Of a stretch of 64,000 nucleotides of DNA, positions 1 to 9,414 are shown piece after piece. The DNA is from Trichobilharzia regenti (lineage: Eukaryota > Platyhelminthes > Trematoda > Strigeidida > Schistosomatidae), in contig OX235270.1 in assembly GCA_944472135.2 (NCBI GenBank), positions 43,710,352-43,774,351 of the forward strand. The letters are read 5' to 3'. Every line of letters starts with the position of its first letter. Position 1 is the first letter of the stretch. The position numbers and the translations under genes were made by a program. The notes under the pieces were generated by a model. It ran no database searches and was not told the origin of the DNA. It saw nothing but the letters and a program-made list of their open reading frames with translations.

Positions 1-94
1 CGGTCTGCGGCGAATTTATCAAACGCGTCTCCCATCATTTGTTCCAAGTTCACTCCATTGACAATGAAATCTTGCAGACACTTGGTCTGGTGAT
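1..94 (-). CDS. Possible internal exon of an unidentified protein (partial)
   Basis: On the minus strand a pyrimidine-rich tract ending in CTTTAG, a good 3' splice acceptor, precedes base 94. From there one frame stays open to the window edge, after two bases that complete a split codon. It reads about 30 residues, including HQTKCLQDFIVNG and EQMMGDAFDKFAAD. The other two frames on this strand hit stops. The residue mix looks like a folded soluble protein, not retroelement debris, but I do not recognise the family. Nothing downstream is visible. It could be a chance open stretch, since 94 nt is short. Confidence 0.35.
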
Positions 95-799
95 CTAAAG
101 ATAGAGAAAAAGGCACTTATCTTATCAAAAAGTTACCACCAGATTCATAAGAAATGGAGCTCAATGATTACACACGATGCACGAAAGCAGAACGATTTCA
201 GTCCTTGAGTACTGTATGGCAAGATATTACAACTAACGGGATGAAAAAAGAAACATATTTAGGACTAAAGAGTTATGTGAAGGTAGACAGTAAGTACCTC
301 TTAAGAACTATGGCCAGTTTCGAATTACGTAAAAGTACTAAAGCATAGTAGTTTAACATCACGATTTCAGACAAGAAGTACAGGACGTGTGACGCAATTG
401 GTAACATTATAGAATCAAATGTCATCTTCATTAGACCACGGTTAGCTATTCGAGAAATAATACGACGTCTACGTAGGAGTACAGATGCAGACCGATTGAA
501 CTTGTCCTGTTTTTCCACACGTTCTTGCTGTCTGTCCTGAAAAAGTATTGAAGTCACATCCTTCTTGTAAGTGGTTCCATTTGAGGTGAGTTTTATACAA
601 CCCATTAACCTGGTAAGCTCATACCTTTTCCGTTTCGTCCACCCTTATCGCAACCACTCTTTGCGGTAATTTCAAAGACTTTTAGTCGGTTTGTGTTTCA
701 ACAGCTTTCTCTCCTCTTCATATTTTCAGCCAACTCAGAATAGTCACCTGACATAGATCAGTTTCGATGACACTGCTGACAACCCACTGACTTTAAATG
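95..799. other. No recognisable gene or repeat
   Basis: Only short open frames with no family resemblance and no splice-site support are present. If the exon at 1-94 is real, the first part of this stretch is its upstream intron. Confidence 0.4.
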
Positions 800-1012
800 A
801 ATTTTATTTTTTTATTTTTTTAATTTTATTTTTGATTTACAGCTTGATTCCACACTGTATTTTCGGTACAAGTATGGAATTTTCAGCGTGGATATCGGTA
901 GCCAAAATTTTGCAGGCCGACCATAGATATCAGGTGTGCGTCGGTGCGAGCTCGAACCCCGGACCATGTACATGGTCGGCGAGAGTCCTAACCACTGTGC
1001 CACCGACGCTAA
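800..1012 (-). repeat. tRNA-headed SINE (SINE-2), reverse orientation
   Basis: Read on the minus strand, the element starts with a tRNA-like head: GCGTCGGTGGCACAGTGGTT holds the A box, and the B box is a GGTTCGAGCTC-like variant. A body naming 'GATATC-GGTCGGCC' follows, then a 3' end GGAATCAAGCTGTAA and a long A-rich tail, seen as the T-rich run at 800-835. Near-identical full copies lie at 35090-35275 (+) and 47069-47256 (-). The head keeps polymerase III promoter boxes but no functional tRNA fold was assumed. No clear TSD was found. Confidence 0.8.
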
Positions 1013-1259
1013 CTGTTTTTGCAGTGTTTTTACTAGCCCCAAACAAATATCCTTCACTTCATAGCGTCATATCATGCACGTTTTCCACACAGACTTGGGG
1101 TTGGCCAACAGTGAGTAGGATGGGTGCCGATTAGATGGTATTGGTAGTGTGAACACAAGAAATCCGAACAGGTGTCTCAATGTGACAATGTGAAATGCAG
1201 AATGTCTAAACATATGACCAGATTGTAGTTTTTAAAGAATAGCTAGCTACTAACACATG
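1013..1259. other. No recognisable feature
   Basis: Short unique sequence between a SINE and the decayed PLE; no coding potential seen. Confidence 0.3.
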
Positions 1260-2228
1260 TCTTTCCAGAATCTTTTCATAAATCAGTCAGAAAGCACCAT
1301 TCGAGATCTACTAGGTCAAATTTATTATGCCTAACTGAGTCTCATATATGCTCGGAGCTGGATATTATTAAGGAATTTTCTACACTTTCAAATAGCGTCA
1401 TACATTATTATTTATTATGTTATACAAAACTTCAAAACTATTTGCATTACACGCTAAGGAAAGCAGGAGATGAGGAAAATAAAACTTTGCACAAATCTTG
1501 ACTTCATAATGTCACCAGTGATATTTTCCCACCTGAACCAGATTTGCAAATGCGGTTTTTATCTAATTTCACATTAAGGAAATCACATATGGAGATGTTA
1601 TCGTTGGGCTTCGAACTTTGTGCGCCAATGCGGTATGTGCATCAAATGAATGCAGAGAGTCAGTTCGAAAATCTATTCAATTAATCGAAAAGCTTAAAAT
1701 AGTCTTCTGGTGATACTGTTAGATGGTCAAAATCGAGAATGGTAGACATATTTCACACCAATATAAAACTAAGCCAACTAGCCACATGGCTGGTATATCA
1801 AAGGAGCACTGGAAGCCATAGTCACAGTTGAAAAGTAACAATGATATCGCGACACTGCATCCTGATAAAGAGCATTGTGTGGTTACCATGGATAGGAAGG
1901 ACTACTTGGGTAAAATGAAAGCAATGCTATCAGATGAGACGAAATTTCAGGTGGATCGCAAGGGTAAAGATAGTACCCAGACAGTAGGAAATCAGGGAGC
2001 TAAACAACCAAGAAAGTTGTTGAAGGATAAACACATAGATAATGGGACTTTCAATAGTATAAAGCCGATTTGACCTCATCTACCAAAACTATGTGGTCGG
2101 GTAAAGATACACAAAGAAGAAAACCCGCTTAGACCAATGCTGTCTATGGCAAATCCTCCATATCTCAAATTACCACAGTGGCTATGTAAGATGTAGAATC
2201 CTCTAATAAAACAGTTCTCAAGACATAT
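1260..2228 (+). pseudogene. Penelope-like element, N-terminal reverse transcriptase part (decayed)
   Basis: Broken frames on the plus strand read as a Penelope-like element reverse transcriptase: first LSLGFELCAPM and an FE-L segment near 1590-1690, then NNDIATLHPDKEHCVVTMDR (1837-1896), the PLE block that normally holds a PADKG-type motif followed by V-MDR-Y. After that comes a KIHK-PLRPMLS segment near 2100-2150. Several stops and frameshifts separate these blocks, so the copy is dead. It is interrupted at 2229-2405 by an RTE-B tail with a TSD and resumes at 2406. The family (Cercyon/Penelope type in schistosomes) is inferred from motifs only. Confidence 0.7.
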
Positions 2229-2405
2229 GTCTGTGATTCGTTACTACTACTGCTTTGTTTCACACCTCTGTTTACTGTCTCTATTATGCATTTCTCCTAC
2301 TTTCTTTTCTTGCTTTGTGTGCTAAATGGAGTGTGGCGACTTGAACTGCCGCACATATGTGCAAAGTTCTATGTTGAAAACAGACAGACAGACGGTCTGT
2401 GATTC
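2229..2405 (+). mobile_element. RTE-B 3' tail insertion with 11-bp TSD
   Basis: A 155-bp insert (2240-2394) ends in GAAAACAGACAGACAGAC, the same tail as the RTE-B copies at 22.15, 52.55 and 57.91 kb. It is bracketed by the direct repeat GTCTGTGATTC at 2229-2239 and 2395-2405. The PLE reverse transcriptase frame is cut on one side and resumes on the other. This is a 5'-truncated target-primed insertion, younger than the PLE. Confidence 0.85.
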
Positions 2406-2860
2406 CTTCCAATTTACCCAAAAGTTTGCTGAACTGGACGCCTATGGTAAACACTTTGTGTCGTTCGACGTTATTTGACCTTTCACAAATGTCCCAGTAA
2501 GTGAAATGATTGACGATATTTGTGATGTAGCAAATGAATGTCCTATACATTAGCATTGTTTGAGGAAGTTACTGTTACTGTCTAGTAAAAAGGCACAGTT
2601 TGCGTCCAATAACGAATTCTATTGCCAAATAGGTGGCGTAGAGATGGGAAATCCATCAGGGCTCTGGTTTGCAGATATGTTTTTGGCAAGTTTATAATAT
2701 ACTGCATTAAAGGATTATACAAGAAAGGCTGACATTTGTCTTCGGCGCATACACGATATCTTCTTAGTAGGCTGAGTTAAGGTGGAAGCCGAGATTATGC
2801 TAGAAAAATTCAATTTGTGCCATGCTATTGTAAAATTTACTGAGAAATACCATGATTTTT
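2406..2860 (+). pseudogene. Penelope-like element, central reverse transcriptase part (decayed)
   Basis: This continues the PLE interrupted upstream. The plus strand reads blocks typical of PLE reverse transcriptase: YGKHFVSFDV followed by PFTNVPVSEM (the first catalytic Asp region), then FYCQIGGVEMGNPSG near 2620-2665, and RRIHDIFLVG near 2740-2775 in place of the YVDD-type box. That last box lacks its paired aspartates, and several stops break the frame, so it is non-functional. The GIY-YIG domain normally expected downstream is absent; CR1 debris in the opposite orientation follows. Confidence 0.7.
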
Positions 2861-2861
2861 G

Positions 2862-3062
2862 CGATTAAATCTCTTACTTATGATTTCTTTGAGAGCCTAA
2901 ACGTTGTTCTCCATATATCTGGGTCATCCGTAGTGATGAGGATCTTAGCATTGATACTACGGAGGCCCAGTTTGCCTTACTATATTTCCTATATGTTATT
3001 TCTTGTGAAGTGGAGGTATAAGCTGCACTGCCAGTCAGTAGAAGTGGCAGTGCACACATCGT
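2862..3062 (-). pseudogene. CR1-like LINE fragment
   Basis: On the minus strand, peptides LLLTGSAAYTSTSQEITYRK and YSKANWASVVSMLRS give way to a DDPDIW-like segment. These match the linker between endonuclease and reverse transcriptase in CR1-type LINEs plus a start of RT block. The same DIWKTTFIIP block occurs in the larger CR1 copy near 6150-6200 (-). Both ends are cut, so it is a short relic joined to the end of the PLE relic. Confidence 0.55.
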
Positions 3063-3477
3063 TGTTTTGTGGTCACAACCTTATCATAGGTGATAATAAT
3101 TTATATATCGCATAAACTGGTGTTTACGAGAAATGCATGCCATTTTTGCAGGCACGATCATATATGTTGTCAACTGCAACCGTGAAGTATTATAAATTGA
3201 TAATTTTTCAAAAGTTTGAATTCTTCGATGATGGTAGAAGCGATCAGAACAGGTCCTTATAACTGTTGAATTGTAAACCCTCCATCATCAAAAATTTGTG
3301 ATAGTAGTTTGTTGTAACTTATTCGGTTAATGAACTTATAACATCTATGTGGGGTGAAAAAGAGGGTGTATGAGTCAGACGCAGGTTGCATTGTCATCTT
3401 TGAGCAGTCTGCTGACTGAGGAGATGAATACTGTGAGTGTGTTTGCATCAACCACATTAGCTGGTAGCCTGAATGAA
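3063..3477. other. No recognisable feature
   Basis: No gene or known repeat seen. A phrase at 3150-3175 (TATGTTGTCAACTGCAACC) could be a scrap of a GIY-YIG start, but this is too weak to call. Confidence 0.3.
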
Positions 3478-4275
3478 TGAATGATAATAGCTTTATTCCA
3501 AAACAGTAATTGTGATACAGAATCGAATTCTCAGTATTTTACTACAGTTTTGCATCCAGTTAGTAAATTAACAATAAAATAAAATCCTACATAGATTAAG
3601 GGTAACCTCAGTTAGTTTTAACAATAGCATATTGGCATGTTGGCAGCACAGCCAAAATTGAACAGTGTTTGAAGGTGCTAGAAAAGTAGGTCCTAGCATA
3701 TTTACTGGCGTAAGCAGAAGAAAGAAACAAAGCTGCACATAACAGAAAAAAAGAGAGAGAGAAAAGGAAAAGAAAAAAACGTTGTACCTATATATGATAT
3801 GAGTTGGAAAGACGAGATCCACTTGTTCTACTGACTATTTAATAAGTTATAGGTATCGCGCCTAATGCTTTCTTTATCGCACAGAACACGAGCTAAGTAG
3901 GGTATGGATGAGTTTTTGTACTTACTAGTGCGAGCATACAGTTTCCTATATAGGCTTCTGGTTCTGTCTAATGAGATGCAAGGGGAGAGTTGTGAATGAA
4001 GAGGGTGGCGTGAGTTAGATAAAATGGATTTAGCCCATTTTTCACATGAGTCCGTGTGCCTGTCGACCAGAATATTAACAAGCTGGTTAAGTGGCACGTA
4101 GCTTACCCTGCTGGCAACCTTTAACATCCTGCGTAATAAGGTATAGTCTTTCTCCAGTAGCCCAGGAAAAACTAAGGCATAACAATAGAGAATACGGGAG
4201 TTAACGAATTGTAGGAGTAAGGGTTGGGTTATTCTAGAATGTCTTAACTTCTTGGTGTAGAAGGTAAGACGGAAT
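3478..4275 (-). mobile_element. CR1-like LINE (LINE-C), 3' end, reverse orientation
   Basis: The minus strand encodes the C-terminus of a CR1-type ORF2. It passes through YCYALVFPGLLEKDYTLLRR (about 4130-4190), then SRVSYVPLNQLVNILVDRH, and ends with ARVLCDKESIRRDTYN at about 3840. The 3' untranslated part runs down to a TTTATTCCAAAACAGTA block at 3490-3507, which is the reverse complement of the LINE tail. A second copy, 90%-plus alike by eye, lies at 45808-46497 (+). The copy is 5'-truncated and begins inside the RT thumb/linker region. Confidence 0.75.
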
Positions 4276-5379
4276 ATTTTCCTAGAAATAAATCAATCAA
4301 GCCTGATCTAAATGACAGAAAACTTATTTAAGAAGAACTTGTACCGCATGTACACCTGACAATGCCCAAAGGAACTAATAATCAAAATCTTATCTATGTA
4401 GGACACAACAGTTGTACAGGCATGGATAAGTATTATTTAGATTACATAAATTTGGTTTATGGCAAAATTACATGGTTGCTCTCTTTAGTTTGTGGGTACA
4501 ATCTACTAACTAGTCATCAAGTGGAGCACATCAAGAAATATAGAAATATTGTCTTCGCTTTATGATAAAAACCCAAGTATGTGTTGGATGGATTACAAAT
4601 ACTTGGAGAAAAATAAACCTTGAAGTCATTCTCTCACATAACTTTCGTGTGTACGTCATCGAATCATATCTTTGATTTATATCCAAACTGGGTATTAATT
4701 CAAAATAAATGTTGTATTTGTATAATTTTGTCTTCATTTTCATTGTAAGTAGCACTAGAAGTGGATTGTACTCAATGGAGACTCATAGTGTTCATGCTGT
4801 TCATTGTCAGGTACATATATTTTACCATGACCAGGTCAGTCGCCATTCGTCGCTGCACGGTTATTTTGCATGAGTGAATTGATTTACACGCAGAAAGCTA
4901 TTTGTGATCCATTTTAGATCATGGATACTGCTTGTATAGGATATTTCCCAGCGTCGTGATATGGTGATAGTGGGCATTACAGAGGTGCTGAGTCATTACT
5001 AGTCAAAATCTTGTAGGATGACATATAAGTAAGTGGTTTCACTTCCTTTACAACTTCAGTCTTACTGTAGGCTGTGCAACTACTACAAATCAAATAGAAG
5101 AAAAAAGGCGAGCACCAAAGTAGCAGCGAGAAAAGAAAAGTGTGTGGACACGGATGTTTGCATATATACGTTTATATTCGTTGTACAATGCCGTCTGGTG
5201 AACCTATACATTTATTTCTACTTAGTCTTTTAATTCATCTATCCGACTAGTCTTATTATCTTTTAAAGAGTAATTGGGGAATTTCCGCGTGTTGTTTAGG
5301 TACTGTAGTGAACTAATGACTGATTCGTTCTAAGGAATAAATAGCTTGTCAACGTAATCGTTAGCGTGAAACAGTCTGC
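4276..5379. other. No recognisable gene
   Basis: AT-rich sequence with only short frames. The stretch at 5030-5230 has a 66-residue frame rich in Lys and Cys but no family signal. I see no promoter or repeat that I can name. Confidence 0.35.
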
Positions 5380-6330
5380 ACAGAGAGCGTTTGAAACTCA
5401 TAACCGTTGTGCAAGTTCTGACTTCTGGCTTAAGTCAACGACACTTCGGAGTCTGGGTAGGTTGGGAGACTGGAGCGTTGATTTCATGTCGACTGAGGGT
5501 GCGCCTAACCATATCGAACCATATTTTTTCAGATTAAACTGTAGGTTCCATAAAGATGACCAAGCAGTTACCTTATCTAATTCATTTGGCACAACATTCT
5601 GGAAGTACCCTAGGTCATCACACAGGAATGTATAAGCCACTTTTAGGTCATCTGCAAAGATGAATGGTTTCCCATTTGTGAAGCGAGTACATATGTCGTT
5701 GATATAAAGTGTAAATACGAGGGATCAATTACACTACCTTGAACTATTTCAGAAGTGGTTGGGCTAGGTTTGGAAGTCTCAGACACAAGTTTAACTATTT
5801 AGGACCTGTTGTTAAGGAATGATTTAAGCCATCCTAATAGTGGGTCACGTATTCCTAAGGAGTTCAGCTTATATATCGGCAGTAAACGGTCGACACTGTT
5901 AAATGCCTTAGAAATGTCAAAGTAGATGACAAACACTAGTTGTCGTCTGTCACGGCTGCCGGTCACAAGGCGACATGTTAAACATGATCTGGATTTTAGG
6001 AGTCCATGTTGGTTCGGACTTACAATATTTCAGCTAACCAGATGCTTGAGTAGGTTATCCTTAACTAGTCTCTCCATAATCCTGGATTCTATGGGTGTGA
6101 TATTGATCGGCCTGTAGATGTTGACTTCTGTTTTCGAGCGGTATTTGTGTTTGGGTATAATAAACGTTGTTTTCCATATATCTGGGTAAGTTTGGGTTGC
6201 TAAGGTCATTGTGAAGATTTTAAGCAGTAGTAAAGGAATGTCAGGGCCACCATATTTATAGGAATACGATGATATACCGTCAGTGCCAAAACCTTTAGAG
6301 TTTTTGAGAGCTCTAGTGGTTTGATATGGT
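5380..6330 (-). pseudogene. CR1-like LINE reverse transcriptase (broken)
   Basis: Read on the minus strand, this is a run of CR1-type RT blocks: LKNSKGFGTDGISS (about 6270-6310), DIWKTTFIIPKHK (6150-6200), NIYRPINITPIESRIMERLV (6060-6125), VIYFDISKAFNSVDR (5885-5930), WLKSFLNNRS (5810-5840). The copy ends with the palm-thumb stretch DLGYFQNVVPNELDKVTAWS near 5550-5620. Stops and frameshifts break it throughout. Fingers and palm are in the expected order, so it is one 5'- and 3'-trimmed copy. Its upstream part continues beyond a hammerhead-like repeat at 6331-6462. Confidence 0.75.
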
Positions 6331-6462
6331 ATGATTTGATATGATTATGAGCAATAGTTTGTGCTCGAAACATCATCACTTAATATTACTGTACAACACT
6401 GTGGGATTTATCAAAATAAAATCTTATCTATAATGGAGTTATACTCTACCACAGTGATCAAG
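6331..6462 (+). repeat. Short repeat with hammerhead-like core (HH-R family)
   Basis: About 130 bp beginning TTGATATGATTATGAGCAAT and ending TATACTCTACCACAGT. Near-identical copies occur at 26224-26345 (+) and 25472-25605 (-). The motif TTATGAGCA-loop-TGCTCGAAAC has the layout of a hammerhead ribozyme: a CUGAUGA-like core, stem II GAGCA/TGCTC, then GAAAC. This copy splits a CR1 reverse transcriptase, so it behaves as a mobile unit. The core differs from the consensus CUGAUGA, so self-cleavage is doubtful. Confidence 0.6.
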
Positions 6463-6738
6463 TTGTATACTTACATCTCTAATGGTTAGGTTAATGTTAC
6501 CATAAGTGAATTCAACGGCACTAATTTGTTTTGGTGTGAGTAAGGATGGAGGTTATGCCACATTAATAGTGGAGTGTATACCGAGTAATGGGACTGTAGG
6601 CTCAAGGTAGTCAGCTGCAAATGTTCTGTTGAATAATTCACAAATGTCTGCAGAATCAGTGCATAGTCTACATTTGTCGATAAGGAGAGAAATACCATGA
6701 TTTTTGCGCATCAATGTCTTCCTTAGGATTTCTTTGAG
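6463..6738 (-). pseudogene. CR1-like LINE, part upstream of the RT
   Basis: The minus strand reads ADICELFNRTFAADY near 6610-6665 and a short NLTIRDVSIQL near 6470-6500. This is the linker ahead of CR1 reverse transcriptase, and it continues across the inserted repeat into the RT blocks at 5380-6330. Frames are broken. The copy is cut at about 6739 where a gypsy LTR-like sequence begins. Confidence 0.55.
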
Positions 6739-6741
6739 AGC

Positions 6742-6835
6742 GTAGCGGTAAATAATTCCCTAAAATTATTGACCATAGCAATCATCACTGAACATTGGAT
6801 GCTGACTTTTAGTGCTTAAGTCGACTTGTTTATCT
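6742..6835 (+). repeat. Ty3/gypsy LTR fragment (5' side)
   Basis: The sequence from TAGCGGTAAATAATTCCC to GACTTGTTTATCTGAA matches the block at 9314-9412, with about 80% identity by eye over 95 bp. The second copy sits just after a purine-rich tract, as an LTR should. In this copy the usual primer-binding site and gag are missing: coding sequence for the end of RT and RNase H follows almost directly. Confidence 0.6.
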
Positions 6836-6920
6836 GAAAACTTCCGGTTAAGAATCTTCGCCATTTGGTACTCTGTCGTGACACATTTGTGGACGATCAC
6901 TAGCCAGCTTAGCTTCTGGC

Positions 6921-7472
6921 TTGGTAAGTTATTACCGACGGTTTATTCCCAATTGTGCCTCTCTGAATCAGCCATTGGCAGACCTTCTTCGAGGAAATAA
7001 CAAGTCTATCGAACTTGACGCGTCTGCTCGCAATGCTTTTACTCAGGTTAAAGAAGCTATTGCGGACGCCACACTTCTAATATATCAGGATCCAACGGCA
7101 CCGTTAACTATCTCGGTTGATGCACCAAAAACTGCAATCCACACAGTTCTACAACAGCTAGTTGACAAAGAGTGGCAACCACTCACCTTTTTCTTGAGGC
7201 GCCTTCAGTTAGCGGAAACGAAGTACAGCACATTCGGCAGAGAACTTCTGGCTATGTACTGTGCCATACATCATTTTCGGCATTCAGTAGAGGGTTGTGA
7301 ATTCATAATTTTCACTGATCACAAACCTCTAACGTTCTCTCTGAACACACCTTCAGATAAGTATTCACCCAGGGAATCACGAAAACTGGATTACGTTCCA
7401 CAGTTTACATTGGATATTTGCCTTGCATCCGGAGTGAACAACACTGTCGCAGATGCCTTGTTGCCCATTTGA
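6921..7472 (+). pseudogene. Ty3/gypsy pol: RT connection and RNase H domain
   Basis: An open frame of about 183 residues. It starts with VSYYRRFIPNCASL, the end of the RT thumb. It then carries the RNase H-like segment LTISVDAPKTAIHTVLQQ, where an Asp stands at the first catalytic site but the usual D-S/A-G pattern is altered. LAETKYSTFGRELLAMYCAI (with the catalytic Glu) and FIIFTDHKPLTFSLN (with a catalytic Asp) follow. The final Asp lies in NNTVADALL. The active-site acidic residues are therefore mostly present. The frame opens without a native start, because the deletion removed upstream pol. Confidence 0.85.
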
Positions 7473-7484
7473 TCCCTCACCCAA

Positions 7485-7856
7485 ATGGATGGCATAGACC
7501 TTGTAAAACTGGCTCGTCTTCAAAAAGAAAATGCTGAGATCCAACATGAGTTGTCGAAAACAACTCTGAAATTAGGTGACAAACCCGTAGGTATGGGAAG
7601 AGATAATATTCTATGCGACGTTTCCACAAGTACTCCTCACCCCATCGTGCCTAAAAGTTATCGCCGTAACGTCTTCAATACGTTGCATGGCTTATCTCAC
7701 CCAGGTATCCGAACTACTGTCATGCTCGTAACTAGTCGGTTTTGTTGGCTTGGTATTAATAAGGAAGTAAGAGAATGGACACACACGTGCTTAGCTTGCC
7801 AAAAGTGCAAGGTAATAAAACACCAAAAGCCCACTTGGCACCTTTCTACTCCCTGA
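7485..7856 (+). pseudogene. Ty3/gypsy pol: integrase zinc-binding domain
   Basis: An in-frame stop at 7470 separates this from RNase H, though it is the same polyprotein. The HHCC zinc finger is clear: H and H in LHGLSHPG, then C-x2-C in CLACQKCK, spaced as in gypsy integrases. The upstream SARLQKEN-like stretch is the linker. Frame integrity is lost after the zinc finger, where the integrase core continues in broken frames to about 8180. Confidence 0.85.
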
Positions 7857-8183
7857 CGCTCGTTCTGAACACGTCCATATAGATTTGGTTGGACCCCTTC
7901 CTGAATCCCATGGATATACTTATATTTTAACCTGAATCTATCGTTTCACAAAACGGCCTGAAGCAATACCCCTTGAGGAAGTATCTGCTGAAGCAGTTGC
8001 ACGCGTCTTTGTAGAAAGATGGATCGCAAATTTGGATGCCCATCCTCCATAACAACTGATCGCCGGCGGCAATTCGAAAGCGGCTTATTCTTCGCCTTGA
8101 CTAAAATCATAGGTTGGATGCGTTTTCGAACAACAGCCTACTATCCTCAAGCTAATGGTATGGTATAAGTACTGCACAGACGG
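7857..8183 (+). pseudogene. Ty3/gypsy integrase core, heavily broken
   Basis: Fragments in shifting frames recall the DDE core: HIDLVGPLPESHGY (first Asp), FVERWIANLDAH, an ACAACTGATCGC stretch coding TTDR (second Asp), and a PQANG-like TAYYPQANGM. Stops and small indels break it at least three times. It links the zinc finger at 7485-7856 to the C-terminal part at 8184. Confidence 0.7.
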
Positions 8184-8823
8184 TTGAAAGCTGGTTTATC
8201 AGCTGCAAACAATGCCCATTGGACTGAATCCCTTCCGTTAGTTCTCCTAGGGATACGAAACGTCTTGAAAACCGATGCTGGTTGCACTACTGCCGAGCTA
8301 GTATATGGCAAAACCCTACAACTGCCAGGTGAGTTTGTTTCTCCCTCGAGCTTCCCACCAGCGTTAGACAATACCTCATACGTCAGTAGGCTTACAAACG
8401 CAACGTTTTCAGTTAAACCTGCTCCCCTTCGTCCACAGTCCATTGATGTCTTTGTTTACCGATGTTTAAAAACTTCTTCACATGTATTTGTTCGTCGTGA
8501 CTCTGTACGTCGACATCTGGAACCCCCATAAGATGGACCATATAATGTCATTAAACGTATGGATGAAATTCTTTGTCTTAGACAAAAAAGGCCGTGTACA
8601 CACCGTCTGCATCGACCGTCTGAAACCGGTTTACTTGGAAGGTAATCCTATTAGCCTAGAGCTGAGTGTACCCAACAATCCACAAGTAATCGAATATCCT
8701 TTAGTCCTCGAAGGACTCAATGGCACAGTGAAAGCCACCGAACCTTATGTCGAGCCCTCGAAGAAAACGCGTTCTGGACGTGCTGTAAGATTCCCAGAAT
8801 ATCTTCACAGCCATATCACATGA
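8184..8823 (+). pseudogene. Ty3/gypsy integrase C-terminal region
   Basis: Two overlapping frames (8184-8531 and 8482-8823) cover one polyprotein with a frameshift near 8530. The first holds WTESLPLVLLGIRN, the end of the integrase core, and TTAELVYGKTLQLPGEF. The second holds FFVLDKKGRVHTVCIDRLKP, a chromo/GPY-type C-terminal module, and ends at SGRAVRFPEYLHSHIT with a stop at 8821-8823. About 490 bp of 3' untranslated sequence lies before the LTR. Confidence 0.8.
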
Positions 8824-9289
8824 CTCATTGGCGCTATTCACCCAACTCATTTGTTTGTGGTATTAATTACTTTTTTCTTTTCAGACATAAATTTTTTTAT
8901 ATAACATCACCAAACACAAGTAAAAATCAGTTTTTTCTATAACCGTACATGTTACATGCACTAAAAAAGTTAGACGTATACTTTTTTCGATGTTCTGAAC
9001 TTTGCATTATTTTACTGTATGCGCATCATTTTTTAAAAAGTTCATTTGTTACATTTTATTCAGTAAGGTTCTTAGCGTTCTTGTTTTCTTTTCCAGGTGG
9101 GACGGGCACTGGACAAGAAACAAACGAAGCACGGGATCCAACGAAAAACACCAAGGATGCTATGTACAAACACCCTATTAGCATAGGCAGACAAAACAGT
9201 AGGCACGCCACCAAGCCGCTCGGAAGATATTTTTCACCCGAAAGGGAACCATTGAGTTTTTCCTTGCGGCTGGTTCTGTCTTAGGGTCC

Positions 9290-9412
9290 TCACAACACCA
9301 CTAGGGGGGAGTGAGCTGTAGCGGTGAATAATTCCCCAAAATAATTGTCCATAGCAGACATCAATGAACATTGGATACTGACTCCAAGTGTTAAAGTCGA
9401 CTTGTTTAGCTG
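9290..9412 (+). repeat. Polypurine tract and 3' LTR of the gypsy element
   Basis: CTAGGGGGGAGTGAGC (9301-9316 region) is a polypurine tract placed immediately upstream of TGTAGCGGTGAATAATTCCC, the LTR start. Homology to 6742-6835 ends near GACTTGTTTAGCTGAA. The next bases belong to an RTE-B coding region in reverse orientation, so the LTR may be truncated there. Confidence 0.6.
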
Positions 9413-9414
9413 AA

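Larger units (their letters stand above)
6742..9412 (+). mobile_element. Internally deleted Ty3/gypsy retrotransposon
   Basis: Two related LTR pieces bracket a pol gene that starts at the end of RT and runs through RNase H, integrase zinc finger, integrase core and C-terminal region. The order RT-RNase H-integrase is that of Ty3/gypsy, not of Copia. Gag, protease and most of RT are deleted. A polypurine tract lies just before the 3' LTR. A second, reverse pol copy of the same family lies at 26980-29195. Frame breaks show that it is dead. Confidence 0.8.
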
